Below the pieces are notes generated by a model that searched no databases, was not told the DNA's origin, and saw only the letters and a program-made list of their open reading frames with translations. A DNA stretch of 52,945 bases from an uncultured Bacilli bacterium (lineage in GTDB: Bacteria > Bacillota_I > Bacilli_A > RF39 > UBA660): NCBI GenBank assembly GCA_947588685.1, contig CANPYM010000006.1:1-52945 (forward strand), read 5' to 3'. Of the stretch, positions 33,490 to 41,377 are shown in pieces (positions within the stretch are counted from its first letter, which is position 1; each line of letters starts with the position of its first letter). The position numbers and the translations under genes are program-made.

Positions 33490-34674
33490 ATGAAAAAGAC
33501 AATTAGAGATTTTGATTTAGAAGATAAAAAAGTATTAATAAGGGTCGATTTTAATGTCCCAATTAAAGATGGTGTTATTACTGATGATAACCGGATAAGA
33601 GAAAGTTTAAAGACCATTAATTATGCGATTGATAATGGTGCTAAAGTTATTTTATTATCACACTTAGGCCGTGTTAAAACGGAAGAAGATAAATTAAAAA
33701 ACACTTTAAGGCCTGTCGCTAATCGTTTAAGTGAATTATTAGGTAAAGAAGTTAAATTTATTCCTGAAACCCGTGGTACTGAACTAGAAGAAGCCGTTAA
33801 TAACTTACAAAAAGGTGATGTTCTTTTAATGGAAAATACACGTTTTGAAGATTTAGATGGCAAAAAGGAAAGTGGCAATGTTGAAGAATTAGGTGCATAT
33901 TGGGCATCTTTAGGTGATATTTATATCAATGATGCTTTTGGTACAGCTCACCGGGCGCATGCGTCTAATGTTGGTATTGCTAGTCACTTACCTAATGGTA
34001 TTGGCTTTTTGATTGAAAAAGAATTAGATAACTTAGATAAGGCTGTTAATAATCCTGAACGTCCTTTTACGGTTGTTTTAGGTGGAGCCAAAGTAAGTGA
34101 TAAGATAGGTGTTATTAAAAACTTAGTTAATCGTGCTGACCATATTTTAATTGGTGGGGGTATGATGTTTACTTTCTTAAAGGCTAAAGGGTATGAAATA
34201 GGCACATCATTACTTGATGAAGAAAGTATCGATTTTTGTAAAGAAATGCTTGCTAACTATGCCGATAAATTAGTTTTACCAGTCGATGTTTTATGTGCTT
34301 TTGAGATGAGTGAAGAAGCTAGTGTAAGACATACAGATGTTGCTTCCATTAATCCTGATGAAATGGGCTTAGATATTGGCGAAGAAACTGTAGCTTTATT
34401 TACAAAATATCTAAATGAGAGTAAGACAATTGTATGGAATGGACCAGTTGGTGCTTTTGAATATGCTAATTTCGCATCAGGAACAAAAGCTTTATGTGAC
34501 GCTTTAGCAGGACTTGATGCCACTGTTATTGTTGGTGGCGGTGATAGTGCATCAGCGGCTATTAAGTTTGGATATAAAGATAAATACACGCATATTTCTA
34601 CCGGTGGTGGAGCATCATTAGAATTATTAGAAGGTAAAGAGCTACCTGGTATAGCTATCATAGAAGAAATGTAA
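33490..34674 (+). CDS. pgk: Phosphoglycerate kinase
   Basis: Glycolytic enzyme converting 1,3-bisphosphoglycerate and ADP to 3-phosphoglycerate and ATP. At 394 residues it has normal length. Seen are [15 protein letters not shown] at the N-terminus, [55 protein letters not shown] and the nucleotide-binding [16 protein letters not shown] and [26 protein letters not shown] precedes the ATG. It starts a run that ends with tpiA, so two glycolytic genes flank two membrane-lipid genes. Confidence 0.97.
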   Translation: MKKTIRDFDLEDKKVLIRVDFNVPIKDGVITDDNRIRESLKTINYAIDNGAKVILLSHLGRVKTEEDKLKNTLRPVANRLSELLGKEVKFIPETRGTELEEAVNNLQKGDVLLMENTRFEDLDGKKESGNVEELGAYWASLGDIYINDAFGTAHRAHASNVGIASHLPNGIGFLIEKELDNLDKAVNNPERPFTVVLGGAKVSDKIGVIKNLVNRADHILIGGGMMFTFLKAKGYEIGTSLLDEESIDFCKEMLANYADKLVLPVDVLCAFEMSEEASVRHTDVASINPDEMGLDIGEETVALFTKYLNESKTIVWNGPVGAFEYANFASGTKALCDALAGLDATVIVGGGDSASAAIKFGYKDKYTHISTGGGASLELLEGKELPGIAIIEEM

Positions 34675-34676
34675 TT

Positions 34677-35696
34677 ATGAAAGCATTTATCAAAAAACAT
34701 AAAGGAAAATTAAACATTGTTCTACTTATCATTATTACCGGCTTAGTTTTGTATTTTTCCTTAAAAGATGATTTTGATAGTATTGTTGATCGGATTGTTA
34801 ATGTTAATGCTTGGTATTTGTTATTAGCGTTTATCCTTGTTATCTTGTACTGGTTGTTACGGAGTTTAGCGCTTCATAAATTTACTAAGAAAATGAAAAA
34901 AGATAATCGCTATTTAAGTTCTTTTCAGTTAATGCTTAGAACCCAGTTTTTTAATGCGATTACGCCTTTTTCAACCGGGGGACAACCTTACCAAATATAT
35001 TATTTAGTCCAAGAAGGATTAAGCCCAACAATCGCAACAAGTGTTATTATTCAAAACTTTATTGTTTATCAAATTGCTCTAGTTATCCTTGGAATTATTG
35101 CCGTTGGATGTAATTATTTCTTCCATATTTTTGCTAAAGTTAGTTTACTTCAACATTTAGTTTTAATTGGTTTTCTTACGAATACAGCCGTTATTATCAT
35201 TATGTTTATCGTTTCTTTCAGTAAGAAGTTAAATAAGAAGTTAATTTCTTTAGGCATAACGATTTTGACGAAATTACATATTGTTAAGAATCGTGAGAAA
35301 AAATTAGCTGAGTGGGATGCGTATATTAATCGCTTTCACGGCGGGGCAAAAGTTTTATTAGAGAATAAATGGGAGTTTATTAAAAATATTATTTATAATA
35401 TTTTGGCTTTGGTATGCTTGTATTCTATTCCGGTTGCTCTTTTATATGCGATGGGGGACTTTACAAGTTATAATGTAGGTATCGCTATCATTACTAGTGC
35501 TTATGTTATGTTGATTGGATCATTCGTTCCTATTCCTGGCGCTAGTGGGGGATTAGAGTATGGATTCGTGTCCTTTTATGGCAGTTTCATTACCGGTTCA
35601 ACCTTAACAGCCATTATGTTATTATGGCGTTTTGTAACATATTATTTCGGTATGCTCGTTGGCGCTTTAGCTTTAAACTTAAAGAGGGTGAAATAA
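34677..35696 (+). CDS. MprF/AglD-type flippase-like membrane protein
   Basis: An integral membrane protein of 339 residues with about eight helices, of the lysylphosphatidylglycerol synthase transmembrane-region family (UPF0104). The family motif FFNAITPFSTGGQPYQIYYL lies near residue 100, and IGSFVPIPGASGGLEYGF near residue 285 is equally typical. Such proteins flip or bind lipids or glycolipids. It starts 2 nt after pgk and its stop overlaps the start of the glycosyltransferase gene, pointing to a shared role in glycolipid export. No aminoacyl-transfer domain is attached. Confidence 0.85.
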   Translation: MKAFIKKHKGKLNIVLLIIITGLVLYFSLKDDFDSIVDRIVNVNAWYLLLAFILVILYWLLRSLALHKFTKKMKKDNRYLSSFQLMLRTQFFNAITPFSTGGQPYQIYYLVQEGLSPTIATSVIIQNFIVYQIALVILGIIAVGCNYFFHIFAKVSLLQHLVLIGFLTNTAVIIIMFIVSFSKKLNKKLISLGITILTKLHIVKNREKKLAEWDAYINRFHGGAKVLLENKWEFIKNIIYNILALVCLYSIPVALLYAMGDFTSYNVGIAIITSAYVMLIGSFVPIPGASGGLEYGFVSFYGSFITGSTLTAIMLLWRFVTYYFGMLVGALALNLKRVK

Positions 35697-36940
35697 TGCG
35701 TATTGGTATTTTTGCAGATACTTATCCACCATTTATTAATGGTGTATCAACTAGTATAACAATGCTTCGTTCAGCGTTGATGAAAATGGGTCACGAAGTA
35801 TTTGTCGTAACGGTTAATCCCGATTCTATGCATTATGTTTTTGATGAAGATGAACATATTATTCGCTTACCAGGGATACCGGTAGGTATATATGATTACC
35901 GACTAACGGGTATTTATCCTATTAAGGCAATTAATAAAGTAAAAGAGTGGAATCTTGATATTATTCATTCCCATACTGAGTTTGGCGTTGGTATGTTTGC
36001 GCGCATTATGGCTAAACAATTAGATATACCTATTGTTCATACTTATCATACAATGTATGAAGACTATGTTTACTATATTACCAAAGGGCATTTTGATGCA
36101 GCTAGTAAAAAGATAGTGGAATATTTAACAAAGTTTTTCTGTGATAAAACAGTTACGGAATTAATCGTACCAACGAAAAAAGCTTATGATTTATTTAAAC
36201 AAAAGTATGAATATGATCGCAATATTCATATTGTTCCAACGGGTATTGATGTCGAACGCTTTTATATCGAAAATAACGATGCGAAAGTAACGGCTAGTTT
36301 AAGACGTAAATATGGTCTTAAAAAAGATGACTTTGTCATTTTAACAGTCGGTCGTTTGGCTTTAGAAAAAAATGTTAGTTTTCTTATTAATAATCATAAG
36401 AGGCTTGTTCAAAAATATCCTAATTGTAAATTATTAATTGTCGGTGATGGACCAGATGCGGATACTTATAAAGAATTGGCTTTAAAAAATGGTATCGCAT
36501 CATCCGTCATCTTTACGGGCAAGATACCATATGATGAAATACCTAAATATTATCAATTAGGAACCATTTTTACGACAGCATCTAATACGGAGACACAAGG
36601 TTTAACCCCATTAGAAGCGATGGCCGCATCGATTCCCGTTATCGCTTTAGATGATGATGCCTTTAGAGATGTCGTTATTGATGGTTTGAATGGTATTTTG
36701 TTCTCTAATGATGAAGAGTATCAAAAGGCCATTGAAAAAATGATTACTGATAAGAAATTATATAAAAGAATGTGTGATCAAGCTCGTATTAATGCGGAAG
36801 CACATTCATCTAAATACTATGCTGAAAAGGTATTAGATGTCTATAATAAAGCTATTTTAAATAGCGGGTCTACTAGTGGTGATCGCACCTTTGGCACAAG
36901 AATGAAAGATGTTATAAAGAAGGGATTACATGGCGAATAA
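35696..36940 (+). CDS. GT4 glycosyltransferase, probable diacylglycerol glucosyltransferase
   Basis: Likely adds a sugar to diacylglycerol at the cytosolic membrane face, making glycolipid anchors. The 414 residues show the GT-B fold: RIGIFADTYPPFINGVSTSI at the N-terminus, DIIHSHTEFGVGMFARIMAK, the acceptor-side HTYHTMYEDYVYYI, and the donor-site LTVGRLALEKN, and ASNTETQGLTPLEAMAASIP. The HTMYEDY segment is characteristic of 1,2-diacylglycerol 3-glucosyltransferases. The ATG at 35696 overlaps the previous stop; an upstream ATG at 35624 is inside that gene and rejected. Its end overlaps tpiA. Confidence 0.85.
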   Translation: MRIGIFADTYPPFINGVSTSITMLRSALMKMGHEVFVVTVNPDSMHYVFDEDEHIIRLPGIPVGIYDYRLTGIYPIKAINKVKEWNLDIIHSHTEFGVGMFARIMAKQLDIPIVHTYHTMYEDYVYYITKGHFDAASKKIVEYLTKFFCDKTVTELIVPTKKAYDLFKQKYEYDRNIHIVPTGIDVERFYIENNDAKVTASLRRKYGLKKDDFVILTVGRLALEKNVSFLINNHKRLVQKYPNCKLLIVGDGPDADTYKELALKNGIASSVIFTGKIPYDEIPKYYQLGTIFTTASNTETQGLTPLEAMAASIPVIALDDDAFRDVVIDGLNGILFSNDEEYQKAIEKMITDKKLYKRMCDQARINAEAHSSKYYAEKVLDVYNKAILNSGSTSGDRTFGTRMKDVIKKGLHGE

Positions 36941-37643
36941 ATTAGTTGTTGGAAATATGAAAATGAACTTGTCATATGATGAGATGGAAGAATATATTGA
37001 CCGGATGCAAGGCTATCAAGACTGCATTATATGCCCAAGTTATATCTATGTTCCTTATTTTATCGATAGTGGTTTTACGACGGGTGTCCAAGATGTGGCT
37101 AGTTTTGATAATGGGGCCTATACAGGTGAAGTATCAGCTAAGCAATTAGCGTCTTTAGGAGTTAAATACACTATCATTGGTCATAGTGAAAGAAGAGAAC
37201 TTTTTAATGATACGGATGCTTTAATCAAAGAAAAAATTATTAAAGCTCTAACAAACAATTTAAAAGTTATCTTATGTGTTGGTGAGACACTAATGGAACG
37301 TGAAAATAATCAAGCTAAAAAGAAAATAGCGGATCAACTCCTTACGGATTTAAAAGATATCGATAATATTAATGATGATAATTTAATCATTGCCTATGAA
37401 CCAATTTGGGCTATTGGAACAGGTAAGGTACCAAGTAATGATGATATCGATGAAATTATTTCTTATATTAAAGAGTTAACTAATAAAGAATATCATATAA
37501 ATCCAAAAGTGTTATATGGTGGCAGTACCAATGATGCCAATATTAAAGAATTAGCCCAAATAAAAAGTGTCGATGGTTTCTTAGTTGGCGGTGCGTGTCT
37601 TGTACCTGATAAGTTTATAAAAATAATTGAGGCCGTTAGATAG
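36930..37643 (+). CDS. tpiA: Triosephosphate isomerase
   Basis: Interconverts dihydroxyacetone phosphate and glyceraldehyde 3-phosphate. The 237 residues contain VVGNMKMNLS with the catalytic Lys, YTIIGHSERRELF with the His, and LIIAYEPIWAIGTGKVPSND with the Glu and flexible loop; VLYGGSTNDANI and VDGFLVGGACL bind the phosphate. It is slightly short (usual about 250). The start overlaps the glycosyltransferase gene by 11 nt, so translation is probably coupled. Confidence 0.97.
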   Translation: MANKLVVGNMKMNLSYDEMEEYIDRMQGYQDCIICPSYIYVPYFIDSGFTTGVQDVASFDNGAYTGEVSAKQLASLGVKYTIIGHSERRELFNDTDALIKEKIIKALTNNLKVILCVGETLMERENNQAKKKIADQLLTDLKDIDNINDDNLIIAYEPIWAIGTGKVPSNDDIDEIISYIKELTNKEYHINPKVLYGGSTNDANIKELAQIKSVDGFLVGGACLVPDKFIKIIEAVR

Positions 37644-37656
37644 GTCTCTTTTTTTG
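37629..37656 (+). terminator. Terminator after tpiA
   Basis: GAGGCC, 8-nt loop, GGTCTC (one G-T pair) and seven T; overlaps the end of tpiA. Confidence 0.75.
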
Positions 37657-37668
37657 TTAGATGATTTA

Positions 37669-37675
37669 TTCGACA
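37669..37675 (-). promoter_or_regulatory. 0A box upstream of spo0A
   Basis: TTCGACA on the plus strand, i.e. TGTCGAA on the minus strand, matches the Spo0A recognition sequence TGNCGAA. It lies 71 nt before the spo0A start, a position suited to autoregulation. A partial second TTCGA occurs at 37678-37682. Confidence 0.6.
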
Positions 37676-37746
37676 TTTTTCGATAACAATCGCAATTACG
37701 TGATAGTAATATATAAAGTATGCTTATAGAAAATTGGAGGAAATAA

Positions 37747-38508
37747 ATGAAAGATATAAGAATATTAATGATTGATGACAATGAAAATCTCATCCTTGCT
37801 GTTAAGGAATATTTTGCTAATAGGGATGGCATTAAAGTTGTTTTAACAGCAAATGATGGTAAAGAAGGAATGGAATTAATCAGGAATCGTAGTAAAGACT
37901 TTGACGTTATTATTCTTGATTTAATAATGCCAGGTAAAGATGGTATGTATGTTTTAGAGTGTATGAAAAATGAAAACATTAATAAAGAAGTTATTGTGGC
38001 AACAAGTTATAATTCAATGGAGGTAATAAGAGAAGTATCAGAATATGGTGTTAATTACTATGTCTTAAAACCATTTGATCTTATTGACTTAGAAAAACGG
38101 ATTTTAGATCTTACTAACAAAGAATATGATAATAAGATTATTGATATGGAACATAATAATATTCAGTCATCTATCTCAAAGATTTTACACGAATTAGGTA
38201 TTCCTTCACATATTAAAGGATATCAATATATAAGAGAAGGTATCAATATTTTGTATGACCGTCCTGAAACAGTTGGTGGGATAACGAAAGAGTTATATCC
38301 CGAACTAGCTAGTAAGTTTGATACAACTGTTTCTCGGGTTGAACGCGCTATTCGTCATGCAATTGAAGTTAGTTGGAACCGGGGCAGTTGGGATTTAATG
38401 GAAGAAATATTTGGACATAGTGTAGATGTCGATAAAGCTAAACCTACGAATAGTGAGTTTATTGTTACTATTGCCGATAAATTAAGATTAGACTATCATC
38501 GCATATGA
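37747..38508 (+). CDS. spo0A: Sporulation master regulator Spo0A
   Basis: Phosphorylation-activated DNA-binding response regulator. The 253 residues contain a receiver domain with acidic residues in LMIDDNENLILAV, the phospho-acceptor Asp in DVIILDLIMPGKDGMYVLE (about residue 58) and Lys in VLKPF. The C-terminal Spo0A DNA-binding domain is unmistakable: SISKILHELGIPSHIKGYQY, PELASKFDTTVSRVERAIRH followed by AIEVSWNRG. GGAGG precedes the ATG. It is a single gene with its own terminator and a 0A box upstream. No other sporulation genes are in the window, so whether this organism forms spores cannot be judged here. Confidence 0.95.
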   Translation: MKDIRILMIDDNENLILAVKEYFANRDGIKVVLTANDGKEGMELIRNRSKDFDVIILDLIMPGKDGMYVLECMKNENINKEVIVATSYNSMEVIREVSEYGVNYYVLKPFDLIDLEKRILDLTNKEYDNKIIDMEHNNIQSSISKILHELGIPSHIKGYQYIREGINILYDRPETVGGITKELYPELASKFDTTVSRVERAIRHAIEVSWNRGSWDLMEEIFGHSVDVDKAKPTNSEFIVTIADKLRLDYHRI

Positions 38509-38541
38509 AAAAACCAATTAAACTATTTTAATTGGTTTTTT
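38508..38541. terminator. Strong bidirectional terminator between spo0A and the convergent gene
   Basis: A 15-bp perfect stem (AAAAAACCAATTAAA / TTTAATTGGTTTTTT) with a 4-nt loop; it overlaps the stop codons of both convergent genes. Confidence 0.9.
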
Positions 38542-39442
38542 GATGGGTATGTGTAATACCTAATGTATCATAACTAAAAATAATTAGTTCATCCCTAGGA
38601 ATATCTTTTTTATAATATGTATTCCTAATATCATTACCTATAGAATTAATAACAAAACTAACGACATCACCTTCAGGATAAGGAGGTACGTCCGTTTTAT
38701 CTCTTTTTTTCATTAGAATACTAGGAAGTTTATCACTTGTAAATATTAGCCAATATTTTTTAAAAAAGGCCATAACAACTTCACTATCTTCTTTACTTAG
38801 ATTATTTTTAAGACATAGCTTTTGGATACTTTCATAAGCTCTAGGATAATCCCTATTTAAAAAGACATTTAAATAGGCGTGATCATTTTCGACGAATTTT
38901 CTAAAGAAAGTTGGCGAGGTTAGACCATAATAAGGGGAAACACTTAAATTAGGAGCAAAAAAGATACCTTCATTCTCCCCATTGAATAAACCAAAAACAC
39001 TATGGTCAAATAATTTCATAATTCCTTTTACTTCTGCAAGATCCCAAGGCTTGTCATCAATCTTTAAGCCGTTTTCATTAATATGTTCGGCATAACTAGC
39101 ATTTAAGGTATGAAATAAATAGCCGTTAAACCAATTGTTCATTAACTTTAAATAAGTATCTTCATTAATACCATATTTTTGAAAATAATTTTTAACAATA
39201 TGCGCGACACTAGCTTTAAAAACAGCATTATTATCATTAACAATCTTTTGTCCACGAACCGATTTAATTAGCATTATAAAATAGCTAATATCATCATTAC
39301 TGACCTCTTCTTTCGTTAGAAGATAATCATTTAAGATAAGGGCAACTAGATTTAAATATTCATAACAAGATAAACCTTCTTTTTCTCTAATTAATCCTAA
39401 GTAATCTTTTAATTGCTCATTAAATAATTCATCAAAACTCAT
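38528..39442 (-). CDS. Hypothetical protein, possible ADP-ribosyltransferase-like fold
   Basis: A soluble protein of 304 residues that I cannot assign. The N-terminal 100 residues are helical. The central segment YLFHTLNASYAEHINENGLK, followed by FFAPNLSVSPYYGLTSPTFF, resembles the opening of ADP-ribosyltransferase or RES-like NAD-binding folds, where an H-x-T/S strand precedes an I-x-x-x-GL turn. The required later Glu cannot be placed with confidence. No signal peptide or membrane helix. It is convergent with spo0A and starts 8 nt after the phosphoesterase gene stops on the same strand, so the two may form an operon. Confidence 0.65.
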   Translation of the reverse strand: MSFDELFNEQLKDYLGLIREKEGLSCYEYLNLVALILNDYLLTKEEVSNDDISYFIMLIKSVRGQKIVNDNNAVFKASVAHIVKNYFQKYGINEDTYLKLMNNWFNGYLFHTLNASYAEHINENGLKIDDKPWDLAEVKGIMKLFDHSVFGLFNGENEGIFFAPNLSVSPYYGLTSPTFFRKFVENDHAYLNVFLNRDYPRAYESIQKLCLKNNLSKEDSEVVMAFFKKYWLIFTSDKLPSILMKKRDKTDVPPYPEGDVVSFVINSIGNDIRNTYYKKDIPRDELIIFSYDTLGITHTHQKTN

Positions 39443-39449
39443 AAATCAC

Positions 39450-40304
39450 CTATTTATTTAATAATCGATATAAATTGAATGATGGCTTGTTAAAGATTCT
39501 CGCTTTAATATTAGTTGTACCAATACCTGATGAGATATACATAACCGAATCACCATACTGATATTTTAATTCCGTATAGGAACTATCTTTTCTTGGAATA
39601 ATAAACTTTTTAAAATAAGGTATATTCAATTCTCCATTATGGGTATGGCCAGCTAAGATTAGTTGGAAATTATCCTTATTGATATCTTCAACATTGTTAG
39701 GCTCATGCATAATGAGAATATTATATTTAGTATCATTAGTCTTAATAGCATCTTCAATCGTACTTACTTTATTTAAGACATCAATGTGTTCTCTTTGCGT
39801 AGATATACCACCAATCAGCATAGCATCATTTGTTTTATCATAGATGATGTCATAGGTATTATCAAGTAGTTTAAAAGATGTTTTGTTAATGACGTCTTTA
39901 AATGTTTTTTGATTAAAGTCATGGTCACCAGTGATGACATATTGATATTTAGCTTCAATAGTATTCAAGGCATCAACCAAATCATTAACATCATCACTAG
40001 TATATTTAACTTTTTTATCTAGTATATCACCACTAATAATAACAATATTAGGCTTAACTTTATTAACTTTTTTAATAATTTTCTTTAAATCACTTTTATC
40101 TACAGTTGTTTTATAGTGGATATCACTTAGTTGGACAATTTTATAGCCATAAAAAGAGGTAGGAATCTTTTCATTGATAACATTAATTTCTTTCACATTA
40201 ATTCCTTTAGGGCCATAGTAAAAGGCATAAAAAACGATTGCTGATATGATAATTAATATAAGGATTAATATTTTAAGCCAAGTAAAATGTCTTTTCTCTT
40301 CCAT
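39450..40304 (-). CDS. Membrane-anchored calcineurin-like metallophosphoesterase
   Basis: A 284-residue protein of the YkuE/YaeI type. One N-terminal membrane helix (LKILILILIIISAIVFYAFY) is followed by the extracytoplasmic phosphoesterase domain: IVQLSDIHYKTTVD, IVIISGDILDKK, YVITGDHDFNQ, ILIMHEPNN and ILAGHTHNGELNIP supply the Asp, His and Asn ligands of the di-metal centre. The third motif is GDHD rather than the usual GNHD. The in-frame ATG at 40322 precedes the Shine-Dalgarno AGGTGG, so 40304 is the start. A minus-strand TATAAT overlaps 40318-40323. Relatives act on lipid or nucleotide phosphodiesters. Confidence 0.85.
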   Translation of the reverse strand: MEEKRHFTWLKILILILIIISAIVFYAFYYGPKGINVKEINVINEKIPTSFYGYKIVQLSDIHYKTTVDKSDLKKIIKKVNKVKPNIVIISGDILDKKVKYTSDDVNDLVDALNTIEAKYQYVITGDHDFNQKTFKDVINKTSFKLLDNTYDIIYDKTNDAMLIGGISTQREHIDVLNKVSTIEDAIKTNDTKYNILIMHEPNNVEDINKDNFQLILAGHTHNGELNIPYFKKFIIPRKDSSYTELKYQYGDSVMYISSGIGTTNIKARIFNKPSFNLYRLLNK

Positions 40305-40407
40305 GTTACCACCTAGTATCATTATAACAAAAAAATGCTGATTAATAAATGTTTAACTTTTGCATATTTCTCTTTAAAAAACAACGTTATTATGTTATAA
40401 TGTACGT

Positions 40408-40642
40408 AATGTGATTATTAAAGACATTGAACAAGAGGAGTAAAATAACTAGTACTTATTAGAGATGAAAAGTCATAGGCTGAAAGCTTTTCTTAAAGAA
40501 GATTATTTGAAGGTAGCTTGGGAGTTTCATATCTAGATAATAGATATGACGTTTACGGCGTTAACGATAAAGATAAACAGTTGTTTATGAATAAAGGTGG
40601 TACCACGGCTTTTCGTCCTTTTGGGATGAAGCCGTGTTTTTT
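40408..40642 (+). promoter_or_regulatory. T-box leader, presumably valine-tRNA responsive
   Basis: Long structured leader behind a TATAAT at 40396-40401. It has stem I with AGAGATGAAA pairing to TTTCATATCT, a GGCTGAAAG segment typical of the distal stem, the T-box AAAGGTGGTACCACGG (40593-40608) and a terminator CACGGCTT / AAGCCGTG followed by six T (40604-40642). Uncharged tRNA would pair with the T-box and prevent termination. valS lies in the transcript. A GTT at 40524-40526, in the 3' strand of stem I, could be the Val specifier, but I could not confirm the loop. Confidence 0.92.
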
Positions 40643-40654
40643 GTAGGTGATAAA

Positions 40655-41377
40655 ATGGACATAAAAAAAGCAAAGACGATATTTAATGATTATGTTAAAC
40701 AATTTGATTTTAATGATGCAAGTGTTCAAAGGAAATATGCACATACTTACCGAGTTATCGAATATGCGATGGCGATTTCTTCTTCTTTGAATCTTGATGA
40801 TCAAATGAAAGAACTTATTTATGTTGCATCTTTGTATCATGATATTGGTCGTTTTAAACAAGCTAGTATATATCATACTTTTGATGATAGTAAATCACTT
40901 GATCACGCTAAGCTAGGTTATGATTTACTAAAAGATGGAATGATTGATTCCTTCGCTAAAAAAGAGGATGCCGAAGTTATTCTCTTTGCTGTTTTAAATC
41001 ATAGTCGTAAAGAAATACCTCAAGGTAGTGAAGATCAAATACTATGCGCTAAAGTCGTCCGGGATGCGGATAAGATGGATATTATGAAAGAGCAGGGTAA
41101 TAGTCTTAGTAATGATGTCATCCTTTCTAAAGAATTACTTACATCTTTGAAAAGTAAAGAAGTTTGTGATAATAAAAATGTTCATAATGCTGGAGACCAT
41201 ATATTAAGGCTTTTAGGTTTCATCTATGATATTAATTTTAAATACACGTATAAATTCATCTTAAAGGAAGAAATTATTGATCAAAAAATACAATTATTAG
41301 AACATGCTACACATCAGAATTTAGATGATGTTGCTACCATTTTAAAACAATATATTGAAGGAGTGATAAAATGTTAG
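40655..41377 (+). CDS. HD-domain phosphohydrolase in the valS T-box operon
   Basis: A 240-residue HD-superfamily hydrolase. Metal-binding residues are in [31 protein letters not shown] with the HD pair, [17 protein letters not shown] and [12 protein letters not shown]. Substrate unknown; relatives cleave nucleotides or (p)ppGpp-like molecules, but the RelA-type signature is not seen. The GTG at 40634 is within the terminator; ATG 40655 with TAGGTGAT upstream is the start. It lies between the T-box and valS and overlaps valS by 7 nt, so it is expressed under valine-tRNA control. Confidence 0.8.
   Translation: MDIKKAKTIFNDYVKQFDFNDASVQRKYAHTYRVIEYAMAISSSLNLDDQMKELIYVASLYHDIGRFKQASIYHTFDDSKSLDHAKLGYDLLKDGMIDSFAKKEDAEVILFAVLNHSRKEIPQGSEDQILCAKVVRDADKMDIMKEQGNSLSNDVILSKELLTSLKSKEVCDNKNVHNAGDHILRLLGFIYDINFKYTYKFILKEEIIDQKIQLLEHATHQNLDDVATILKQYIEGVIKC

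Noticed and set aside
33621-34700. Several minus-strand open frames across pgk
   Set aside because: They are antisense shadows of a highly conserved glycolytic gene.
35624-35695. Long N-terminal extension of the glycosyltransferase
   Set aside because: The extra 24 codons lie inside the preceding membrane protein gene in another frame; homology begins at RIGIFADTYPP.
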